Shown: in pieces, positions 49,501-59,105 of the stretch
Position numbering within the stretch: the first letter of the stretch is position 1
Layout of the letters: each line of letters starts with the position of its first letter
Source of the DNA: Rhypophila decipiens
Taxonomy: Eukaryota > Ascomycota > Sordariomycetes > Sordariales > Naviculisporaceae
Assembly: GCA_033297075.1 (NCBI GenBank)
Contig: MU858067.1
Span: 248,001 to 312,000 of the forward strand
DNA: 64,000 nucleotides
Direction of reading: 5' to 3'
The notes under the pieces: model-generated
Told to the model about the DNA's origin: nothing
Databases searched by the model: none
The model's input: the letters and a program-made list of their open reading frames with translations, nothing else
Made by a program: the position numbers and the translations under genes

Positions 49501-51205
49501 GACGACGAGGATGCTGAAATCTTTGAGGACGATGAGGATGAGGACCAGCTCCCGCCTTTCCCCTTCCCGCCGGGAATGCCACCACCTCCTAATCTGAATG
49601 GTGGTATCAAGGGCGCACCCAATGCCAACACTGATGCTCCCAACTTCAACAGAAATGGCCCCAACTCCAACACCGCTGCTCCCAACTCTAACACTGATGC
49701 GCCCAACTTCAACAAGAACGGCAATGGACCTAATTCCAACACCGACGCGCCCAACTTCAACAAGAATGGCGATAATTCCCAGACTGGCGCTCCCAACATG
49801 AACAAGAACGGGGCTCCTGTTTCCAACAAGAACCATCTCGACAACCAGGTCCAGAACCAGAATTCCAAAGGCCCCAACGTCAACAAGAATGGCCCCCTGC
49901 AGAACAAGAACGGTCCCACCCAGAACAGCAACGGTGCCTCTAACGGCGACGTCAACGGAGAGGTCAAGGGCATGAACACCAACGGTGCCACCAGTGGCGA
50001 TGTCAAGTCTGATAACGATGTTGTCCTGAACTTCAACTTCCCCACGCACTTCAATGCCGACACCAAGGTGGGACCTGTCGAAGCGGACGAAGGTGTTGAT
50101 GCTGACGTCGAGGAACCCGAGACCCCTGCCAAGCCCGCTGGCCCAGAAGGTGTCCTTCCTCCTTTCCGACGCCCCGGCTCTCCTCCCATTAACAACAACG
50201 CTGTTGCTCCCACCGAGGGTGCTCCTGAGGAGGATGCCCCGACTGAGGATGCGCCTGAAAAGGGTGGCAAGCCTGAGTTTGGCCCAACTGAGGATGAACC
50301 CACTGAGGATGATGAGTCCTCTGGTGATGTGGCTGCGCCCAAGCCTGATATCCCAAGCCTTCCCGGATTCCCATTCGGTCGACCTGGCTTCGGTGCGCCC
50401 GGTTCCCGTCCTGTCATTGGTTTGTTACCCATCCCTGACCTTGCCATGTTGAAACTTTACTAACCGTCTCTTAGCTCCCGGTTCTCCCGTTGAGGAAGAG
50501 TCCGCGTCTGAAGAGTCTCCTGCTGAAACTGGCGAGGAAGCCCCCGAGGAAGCTCCTGAGGAAGCCCCTGAGCTTCCTGGGTTCGTTGGCCAAGCAGCAC
50601 CGACTGGCGGCCTTGTCCCTCCCCGCCCTGTGTTCCCTGGCCGCCCTGGGTCTGGAGCTTTCAGAGGCCCTGGAGGCGCCCCCATGCCCAGTGATACTGC
50701 CACTCTTTTCGGAGAAGGCGCTGATGCTTCATTGACGCCCGCCGACCGGGCAGACAAGGCCATCCCCGTCTCTGGCTTCATTGGCGAGGCTACCTCAGAC
50801 TCGGATACCAACGCCGAGGCTACTCCAGAGAAGGTGTCCACCGACTCTTCGGGTCATTCCGAGGCTTCGGCCATCGTCCCCGGTATCGTCGGCTTCCCTG
50901 GCTTCCGCGCCAAGGCTGAGGCTTGGGGTCTCTTTGGCGCATCGGCCACCATCGAGATTGACGGTCTTCCCTTTGCGCTGGGTGCCGGTGGTGTCCTTCC
51001 CGTCGGTGAGGGTGAGGATGCCAGCCCTGTTGTCGAGGAGGAGGAGGAGGAGCCCGCCGAGGAAATTCCCGAGGAGAGCCTTGAGCTTCCCGAGAACGTG
51101 CATGCTTTCCCCATCAGGGGCATGCCACTTTTCGCTCTGCGTGGGTGCCATGTTGTCAATGCCACTTTCACGCCCGGTGAGGGTGATTGGAAGGAGATTG
51201 CTTAA
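46504..51205 (+). CDS. Large secreted Ser/Ala-rich mosaic protein, probable cell-wall or matrix protein
   Basis: Two exons (46504-50419, 50475-51205) encode 1548 residues. The signal peptide is MRTRPAIVAVAGFLGLAHG, followed by about 790 residues almost wholly of Ser, Ala and Val, a likely heavily O-glycosylated stalk. Next come an acidic part with a duplicated GETSEEDPSGSGNRQ unit, a Pro/Gly-rich part (PPGPPDGTQPPSPFGRP), an Asn-rich tandem block (NFNKNG, NSNTDAP types) and an acidic Glu/Pro region. The final 200 residues are less repetitive and end in RGCHVVNATFTPGEGDW, with no GPI tail. The single intron (55 nt) has GTTTGT and TTAG with an ACTAAC branch site. I know no family for the C-terminal part. 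The composition suggests adhesin- or matrix-like behaviour. Its 3' end converges with RQC2 only 314 bases away. Confidence 0.88.
46560..48950 (+). repeat. Ser/Ala/Val low-complexity coding repeat
   Basis: About 2.4 kb of imperfect AGC/TCC/TCT/GCC-type codon repeats encode SSA, SVSS and ASS motifs. Copies are diverged at DNA level, unlike the recently expanded repeat at 34862-34975. Confidence 0.85.
48955..49087 (+). repeat. 55-bp direct duplication inside the Ser-rich gene
   Basis: The segments 48955-49009 and 49033-49087 differ at only two positions and both encode GAAGETSEEDPSGSGNRQ. They are separated by a short GACGGCGGC repeat. Confidence 0.9.
49618..49940 (+). repeat. Asn-rich coding tandem repeat
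   Basis: Repeated units encode TDAPNFNKNG, PNSNTDAP and PNVNKNG variants; several are close copies at DNA level. Confidence 0.8.
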
Positions 51206-51519
51206 GAAGGTGGTCATGGTGAATGATTTGGTCCTTGGGTTGTGGAACGGTTGCATGCTGGAGGGAGGGAAGGAGGAACCCGGACTTTTTGGCTTTCCAT
51301 GTCTGGCTGGTCCGTTAGAATGCCGTTCATGTCATGTTTCTATCTACAAGTTAATTATGTTTTAGTTGAATCCAATCTTTTGGCTTTTGTTTACTATTTG
51401 TCTTGGAGTTTGCCATGTTTACCTTTGATCGTTGTAGAAAAATGGCTAGTTAGGATGAATTTCTAGGGATTTAATGGAATTTACTGATTGTTTCCCTTGG
51501 TCTTCTCTCGTCAGTATCA
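51206..51519. other. Short convergent spacer
   Basis: 314 bases, AT-rich, between the stops of the Ser-rich protein gene (+) and RQC2 (-). It must hold both polyadenylation sites; 3' UTRs may overlap. Confidence 0.6.
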
Positions 51520-54500
51520 TCACTTCTTCTTTTGGCCCCTCTGTGCCTTGCCACCTTTTCCTGACCCACCACTACTTCCTCCTCCACTGCCACCACCACC
51601 ACCCATCATAACAGTAACCTTGCCCACAGGCACACAATTATACGCCTCCTCGACCTTCAAGCCCTTGATAAGCTCCACCTCCCTAGGCCACATCTTCTCG
51701 ACATCACTAGAATTCTCATCAAGAACCCCCTTCTTGCCAGCAGCAATCTTCCAGCGCTCAAAAATCTCCTTGACAGCTTTCCCCTTTTTCGTATTCCCAG
51801 GCTGCAACTTGGCCTTGTACTTGACCTTGGTCAAGGCACTCCACGGTGCGCAAACAGGAATAGCCTCGAGAATCTCATCCCCCACCAACGGGATCCCCAC
51901 CAGACTGTCCAGCGGACTCAGCTCCATCACGCCCTCGTTCTCGTCCAGCGTTTCCACGCCGTCTTCGAGCAAAACCTTGCGAAGCTCTTCGTGCTCTGCA
52001 ATCTCCTGTTTCTGACGCTCTTGTTGTCTCTGCCGACGTTCCTGGGCGGCTGCTATTTCCGCCTCGCGGGCGGCTTTCGCCGCGGCTTCGGCTTCGGCCT
52101 TTTGACGGCCTGCTGTAACGCCTATGAGGGATTCCATCAGGGCGCGGTCTTCTTCGTCTTGGTTTTTGTACTTCTGTGCTATTTTCTTTGCTTTTCCTCG
52201 TTGGCCGCGTTTGGGAGGGGCTTTGGAGGGTTTGTTTGCTGCTGGCGTGCTTGATCTAGATATTGGGGTTGAAGATGACGTGGCTGCTGCGGGTTTCTTT
52301 TCTTCGTGCTGCTCGTCTTCGCTTTCTTGGTTGTCGAGGTCATCGTCTTCGAGGACATATTTCTTTTCTGCTTTTTCGTCTTCATCATCTGCCTTTTGTG
52401 GAGCCTGCTCCTCGGTAGAGGGCTTGTCAAGGTCCATATTTGCCAACTGCTCGGATGGAGGCTCAGGAGTGCTTGATTCTTCTTCGCCTTCAGGCACCTC
52501 CTGCTTTGAATCTGACTGAAGAGGGTTGGCACGGTCCTGACGCTCATTATTGTCGTCCTCGCCTTCGCTGCCCGAGCCATCAGAATCATCATGGTCGACG
52601 GATCCGTGATTGGAGACAGGGGGCGCCTTTTCTGAAGAACCCTCGGGCTTCTCCACATCATACAGCCGATGACGAACATGCTTCGCTCTGCTCTGCTCTG
52701 AGATTCTAAAAACGATGCCGAAGCCAAGCATCAAGAGAGCAGGCGGGAGGAGATTCCGCTTTCCTCGGACCATAAAGGACCCAACCTGGAGAAACTCTCC
52801 CGTCGGCGCAGTCTTCGACACCTGGTCGGCATTGACCCACCACGCACCCATACCCGCCTTCGAGTCCCATGCACTAGAGCAGCACACAGAGAGACTGCCA
52901 GCCTGGGCAAGCGTCGAGGGGGGGATAGGGGCATCTGGTGTCTTGGGGTTGTTCTTGATGATGACGCTTGAAGCGCCATGCAAGTCGGCGTGGACATAGA
53001 CATCGCCCTTTCTCAAGTGTCGTTTGTAGAGAATCTCGTTCTGCTGCGCGTCTCGACCACCGAGGACGAGATAGCCGTCAGATGAGACGAACCAGATAAA
53101 CTTTTCGAACCACATTGCTTTTCTGACGGGTTGTAGGACCGGCTTTTCTTGCTTCAGGCCCTTTTTCAGATCTTGCGCAATCTTTTGCTCGGCATTCTTC
53201 AAGGCCATTGTGGACTGGATGACGGTCTTTTGGGCTTTGTCTGCTGCTGTGCGCTTTTGTTCGTAGTACTCTCTGGCATTGTTCCATGGGCTCAGGCCAA
53301 GATTGATGTCAATCTCTAGCTTATTGCTAGCTGGCTTGGGCTGGGAGGATTCCGCTTCGGTGTCCGAGACATCGTCATCTGTCCCATAATCGAAGTCAAG
53401 CTCTTCGTCGTTCTCCTCCTCCTCGTTCTCCCCAAGAAGTAATGTAATAGTGCTCTCGGCCAGATTCATGGGCAATTTGATGAGCTGCGCGACTGGGTTC
53501 TGCAGTTTCTGCTCTCGCTCGACCAGTTTGTTGATGTCGAGCCAGTCCATCCCTTGCTTTAGAAGCCCATTCACAGCATCCATGGCTTCATTAACACGTT
53601 CTACGTTGGCCTCGATCGCCGCTGCCTTGCGAAGATTCAACATTTCAGCTTCCTGAAGACCTTCGATACGCTTGGCTTGATCCCTGCGGGCTGCCTCAAG
53701 CTTCCGCTTGGCCGCGGCCTCGCGCTCAGTGAGCTTGGATTCGAGCCTCTGCCCTTCAAGGGACGAGAAGAATTCATCGACTGTTTTGTTATAGCCCTCA
53801 AAAGGAAGAATGTGACAATTGGGGTCGTCCTCGAATTGTTTTGGCAAGAAGGGCTGGAAGTCTTCATATAGCAGGTCCTTTGTTTTATCTACGGCGGATG
53901 CGGTGTCATTTTCGGACGAAGCATTCGGTCTGGTCTTTGCAATGATGTAGCCTTTTGTGGTAGCCTCGCTGGTGACTTGCTCCAGTATGTGTCGAGCTTT
54001 GTCCAAGGCTCCGAATAAAGAGTCCAGCAAGGCATCGTCATTGAGGATCTCGGATGGCTTGATAGCAGGGTCGAAGCTGGTGAGTCTGAAGACATGATCG
54101 ACCAAGATCGGCGGTAGTTCGGTGATTGTTGTCGCCAGCCCCCGCCGGAGCTCGTCCTGTCCCTTCTTTTTGATCTTCTTCCCCGCAGCCTGGTCAGCAG
54201 CCTGCTTCTTGACGGTTGCCTCAAGGGCACCTCGGAGACGTTCCTTGGTAAGAGGAGGAACACCGCCGTAGTTCTGTCGATTCTCAAGTGTATAGTTCAG
54301 CCCAACCCGCTGCGGTTCTTGGCCTTCACCCTCGGAGACGTTGCGCAACAAGGCAAGGATCTTGAGCGTGGAGTCTGTGAGGATGATGTTACCGCTGGCA
54401 AAGAATTCAAAGTACAGACGGTATGCGCCGTCGCTGAACTGGAACTCTATGATGCGGTCTGTGCCGATTTGGGAGACGGCCGTGACGCGACGTGTCTTCA

Positions 54501-54811
54501 AGTATTTTCTCAGCCGGGCGACAAAGTTGCTGGGCGCGGGCGCGGTGGTGCGAGCAAAGTCGGTGAGATGGCATCGGAACCCAGACTCGACGAGGAGTTG
54601 GTGTCTAATATTCGGCTTTGCAAACTTGAGGAGAAGGATTTTGGAGTTGAGATCGTAGACATTTGCGACTCGGAGGTTCACAAGAGCCTCTGACAGCTCA
54701 TGCGCCACGACCTGGTAGACTGTTAGCTCCCTGATTTGGACAGCCAGACCGCCCGTCACTACAAGGCTTGGAACATACCTTGACGTCCAGCGAAGAGAAT
54801 CTTTGTTTCAT
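51520..54811 (-). CDS. RQC2: Ribosome quality-control complex subunit 2 (NEMF/Tae2)
   Basis: Two minus-strand exons (54811-54779, 54711-51520) give 1074 residues. Rqc2 binds stalled 60S subunits, recruits the E3 ligase Listerin and directs template-free C-terminal (CAT) tailing. The start was set in an 11-codon first exon (MKQRFSSLDVK) because this supplies the conserved D9. With D96-R97 in IGTDRIIEF it matches yeast Rqc2 D9, D98 and R99, which are needed for CAT tailing. NFACT-N is followed by coiled-coil helices (about 340-430). The NFACT-R domain has MWFEKFIWFVSSDGYLVLGG, RHLRKGDVYVHADLHGASS and VCCSSAWDSKAG. A long acidic region, a basic coiled coil and the NFACT-C domain close the protein, with a Gly/Ser then Lys-rich tail. 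The intron is 67 nt. Confidence 0.96.
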
Positions 54812-57298
54812 CTTGGGGGTTGTAGGCAAATGTAAATGGATTGTGGTTTGGGTTGCCGTCTACAAATCGCATGGATGCGCTGTGGTTGATGACAGTGACT
54901 GATGGCGGGGTGGTGTATCCCGTAGTGGGGCAAGAAACCATGTTACGTCAGGGACTGTAAAGTCCATCGGATACGGGGCTTGAAGAAACAATTTACACTT
55001 GTACATGACCGGCTTCAACATCAAAGCCTCGTCGCCAACATTCCATTTTGCGATGCGATTCAGGGGCTACTTGAAGAATTCGCATCTTCAAGACTAACCT
55101 CATCTGGATCCTTTACGGCGTGCTACAATATCACAACGAGCCTCCGTACTCGAGTATGACACCAAGTACTGCTGGAGTGCCGCGAATACATTTCGCCGTG
55201 AATCTGAAGATGGGTCGCTGCTGTTTGTTCGCGGTTTGAACAGCCCATCTAGATTCGTCGCTTCTAGTTCTACAGGGGATTATTTCGTTGGTATACTCCG
55301 TTGCCAGTCTTGGGACATGATCAGGACCCCAGACCAGCGCATAAACACACATCTTTCCCAACCTTGACCAATGCCATCAGATCTGGTATACCTACGAGTA
55401 GATGCACATTGCGGATAGCTATCCAGCCATGGCGGTGATCGTCGCGTAGGTATCGCATGTTAGCCGTGGACGAGAATTGTTCTAGAAACGCATCCCATGC
55501 GGCTTTCTCATGACGTCTCCGGTTAGATGTCGAGTTATTCGAGTGAGCTCAGCTGTTATGGACTACTCCGTACTGGTACCGGCGTCGGTGCATAGCCGGG
55601 CGGCAGAAAGCTGTTAGAAATATTTCGAGTTCCATCATCATCATGAAGCCAATCTGAAGGAGACACTCTAGAATCTCGATCCTTACGATGTTTTGAGCAA
55701 CAAAACATGACGACGAAGCGCTGTATCACATGTGACCTCGATGGATGTCTGGCCAAGGAACGGGATCTTCCGTCCCCCTCACACAGACCCATCGGGACGA
55801 CGATCAGGGGAAAGTTGTCCTGACAACTGAGGCATCAGGCCTCGGTTAGCGACCCCAGGACGGGGAGAATCCACTGCAAACAAAGCTCTGTTCCTCAAGA
55901 GAGCCGAGGGAAGAGCAAAACGATATACTTTCCGGTGCTACGATTATCCGTTCTTTGGTGTTTCTTTGCGGTTTGGCTTATCGAGGCAGCGCTGACCTTG
56001 TCCGTCCAGCGCAAAGCTGTCAGCAAACGAGACCATTTTACGGTCTTGGCCGGCACTCTTCTGATGCCACTCGGCCTGCATAAGCTCGGGAGGGCTGGTC
56101 TCGTATAACCCAATCGCGGCTGCCCACGACTGTTCCAAAAGAGGCTGGGAAAAACTGGTCTTGAGGTGTTCAATGACCAATTGGTGATCGAAATTGTGCT
56201 GATCTGCTGTCTGGACTCCCAGCCTGCAGATTCTACCGCGGCAGTCGACGGAAGTGTGTCTTGACACCCACTTCCCAACCACCTATCATGACGAGCTGGC
56301 AGATTGGACCTGTGCTCTTCCGCGAATCACTTGTCAGTGGTCGGCCAGTGCAACGGGAGGCCTAGGGGCCAGGACTAGGGGCGGGCGGATTGGCTAGGTA
56401 GCTTGTGTCTGGTGGCGCCCTGATTCGCAGCCCAAGTGGAGCACGCCAAAAGAATTGAGAGGATTGTCGCAGCTCTGAAGAAGGCGCCAAACCGGGTGCA
56501 TATTGCATCGGGCAGCAGCAATTGATGAGAGAGGCCGTTAAAATCAATTGCTTATCTTCGAATCAAGGATTCCATCAAGATCCCAATTGAAATGGGTGAA
56601 TCTCCGTGTTCCCAAAGTTGAGGTCTGACGGTTGAATGATCGAAAAGCATGAAGCTCAAAGCAAATCTGGAGCTTGCATCTTTTTCAGCTGATGTGTCGG
56701 GAGAGCTCCTGAGCCAAGCTAACTGAAAAGGGGTCGACGCGTTTCTGGAGGTGGGGACCCCAAAGGAGAGTGACAGGGGGGCTGGGAAGGCCCGGACGGC
56801 TGTTCAATCATGGTTAAGCTCGTGGAGACGTTATGGGGCCCGCTAAACCGCTTCCATGGGCGATAAACAAAGGTTGCTCCACACCATGTAAACAGAGCAG
56901 GGCAAGCTCCCGCCATCTTTCTGAGAGCTTCTTGTTGTCCGACCTGGGTGATGGGGATCGATCCCGGCGCTCGAGCTGGCACACAACATGGCGGGGGCAC
57001 CCCATTGGACAGAGGCCGGTCGTGCAGGGCTCGCCCCAGACAACCAGACCAGCAGCAACTCCGCCCAATATTTGAACAGACCTCGCTCGTGCAGGTGCGC
57101 CCTCTGGTCCCCGACCTGATCTTCTCCTTTTTATTCTCCCCAGTTGTCTCTGTCCACTCACAACCAACCACAAATCCAAAATATCCTCACTCTCGTCCTT
57201 ACCACTTCCTTTCGAGAATTCGATAGAAATCCGAGTGTCAAAGAAGACGGGTCTTTACTTGACCGCCTTCTCACCTCCTTTCTTTCGACTTCTTTCTA
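54812..57298. other. Divergent promoter region RQC2/hex-1
   Basis: About 2.5 kb upstream of both genes. TACTCCGTAC occurs at 55564-55573. A 112-codon minus-strand frame at 55944-56282 is of unknown status. From about 57040 the plus strand is C/T-rich, as a fungal leader would be. A frame with ATG at 56951 might be a first exon of a long hex-1 form. Confidence 0.45.
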
Positions 57299-58446
57299 GA
57301 AAAGAAGCAAGAGGGATCTTCTTGTCTTCCTTTCGTCTTTCGGAAGGTCGAAAAGAAGACTGCCTCTTCGCGCCTAAAGGTCGCCAACCTGGACTTTGAA
57401 GCCCGCGTCCCGGTCCCCTTCAGCATCTTCCCGTCTTCGTACCGGGAATCTGATACCGGTGCCCAAACAACCACCCAGACCCATACCCATCAGGAGCTCG
57501 AGGTCAAACTCCCTGAGCGAGCCGGACGGGAAGGTCAACACTCTTCTTTCCAGATCCAAGCCGAGGTTCCTCCCCGTGGAGAGCAGCGCTTCAGAGAAGA
57601 AGAGGTCCGCATCACTCGTGAAGAGGAACGATACCGCCGTCCCGGCACCCAACACGTCCACCGTGAAGAGCACTTTCGTGAGGAGCACCGCAGGTGAGCA
57701 AGACCCATTTTCCTTTTTTGTCTCGATCCCTTTCTTCAGAGGCGGTCTGGCTGGCTGGTGGACCCGGCCGCGCCGATCCGATCCCGGGGGCTGGTCCGGT
57801 TGTCGCCTCTCGGCAGCTGGGCCATGCGCCGTTCCTGACCAGCCTTTTTACCCCATTCCTTTTGTCATTTTTCTCCCAATGTGGGTTAGCAAGGAAATCG
57901 CTAGTGCGGTCTCCATCGTTGACCCAGAGACGGGGCAGCCCATCGCCTGAGGATCAAGGATAAGAAAAAAACAGTCCCCAACCCCCATCGCTGACACCCG
58001 ACCTCGAACCTTTCAGACCTCAATCCACCTACTCCGAGTCTCGTATCGAGTTCGACCACAAGCACCGCCCTCACGACTCCGTCATCGACGTCGCTGAACG
58101 TGAATACCGCTCCCGCTTCCAGCCCAACTACCGCGACGAGGTCAACGTAACCGGCAGCACTGTTGACGGTTCCATCCACCGCCCCATCTACAAGGAGAGT
58201 GTCATCAGCCACAAGACCACCGTCGATCCTCCCCGCCGCCCCGCTTCTTCCTACACCCAGAGCATCCACATCGACGAGACCACCGTCGACGCTCCCCGCT
58301 ACTACCCTTCCTCCAAGGCCTCCAGCCGCGTCAGCGAGACTACCGTCGACGCCCCTGCTCCTCGCTCCTTCTACCACAAGGACGAGAAGATTGTTGAAGA
58401 AACCGTAGACGCTCCCCGTTACGCACCTTCTTCCACCAAATCCAAG
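57299..58446 (+). CDS. hex-1: Putative N-terminal extension of a long HEX-1 isoform
   Basis: Two segments (57299-57693 and 58017-58446) are open in the same spliced frame as hex-1 and run into its ATG at 58447. The 323-nt intron between them has GTGAGC and TTTCAG, and its phase fits (AG joined to A). The encoded sequence is strongly charged and organised: ELEVKLPERAG, REEEVRITREEERYRR, HVHREEHFREEHR, then four TVDAPRY-type repeats. No in-frame AUG exists between the TGA at 57260 and 58447. Either a first exon lies upstream (a pyrimidine-rich TTTCTAG acceptor ends at 57298; an ATG frame 56951-57094 with a GTGCGC donor is in the right phase), or a near-cognate start such as CTG 57389 is used. 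Coding status is inferred from composition and frame. Confidence 0.55.
58215..58433 (+). repeat. TVDAPRY-type coding repeats
   Basis: Four spaced units encode TTVDPPRRPASS, ETTVDAPRYYPSS, ETTVDAPAPRS and EETVDAPRYAPSS, just upstream of the canonical HEX-1 start. Confidence 0.85.
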
Positions 58447-59105
58447 ATGGGTTACTACGACGAGGACGGTAAGTTCTTGTTTCTTAACCCCAGGTCCACA
58501 CACACACGTGTGCTCACGTAGACACATCAGGACACTACCACTCTTTCCGTCACGGAGTTCACAAGTTGGCTGACCGTATCCTGCACCCTCAAGGCCATGT
58601 TGAGGTTGCCGAGGTCCGTGAGACCCGCGGCCCCCGCCGCGCTTCCGAGGATGCGGCTCCCCCCAACACGGTGACCATCCCCTGCCACCACATCCGTCTC
58701 GGCGACATCCTCATCCTCCAGGGCCGCCCGTGCCAGGTGATCCGCATCTCCACCTCGGCCGCCACCGGTCAGCACCGTTACCTCGGTGTCGACCTCTTCA
58801 CCAAGCAGCTCCACGAGGAGTCTTCCTTCGTCTCCAACCCTGCCCCCAGCGTCGTCGTCCAGACCATGCTCGGCCCCGTCTTCAAGCAGTACCGCGTCCT
58901 TGACATGCAGGACGGCTCCATCGTCGCCATGACCGAGACTGGTGATGTCAAGCAGAGCCTCCCCGTCATTGACCAGAGCAGCCTGTGGAACCGCCTCCAG
59001 AAGGCTTTCGAGTCTGGCCGCGGCAGCGTCCGTGTCCTCGTTGTCAGCGACCACGGTCGCGAGATGGCTGTCGACATGAAGGTTGTCCACGGCTCCCGCC
59101 TCTAA
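58447..59105 (+). CDS. hex-1: Woronin body major protein HEX-1
   Basis: Two exons (58447-58468, 58531-59105) give 198 residues for the canonical short form. HEX-1 self-assembles into the dense core of Woronin bodies, peroxisome-derived organelles that plug septal pores after wounding. The start MGYYDEDG is the conserved HEX-1 N-terminus. The core is unmistakable: TVTIPCHHIRLGDILILQGR, RISTSAATGQHRYLGVDLF, MLGPVFKQYRVLDMQDGS, VIDQSSLWNRLQKAFESG and GREMAVDMKVV. The fold is related to eIF5A. The C-terminus SRL is a type 1 peroxisomal targeting signal. The linker between MGYYDEDG and the core is longer than in Neurospora (HSFRHGVHKLADRILHPQGH). The short first coding exon and the open frame upstream point to alternative 5' forms. 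Confidence 0.97.

Noticed and set aside
55944..56282. 112-codon minus-strand frame with protein-like composition
   Set aside because: Starts well and lacks low complexity, but no domain, signal peptide or splice partners are recognised. Could be a relic; transcript data or a profile search would decide.
58527..59090. 187-codon minus-strand open frame
   Set aside because: Shadow of the strongly biased hex-1 codons.
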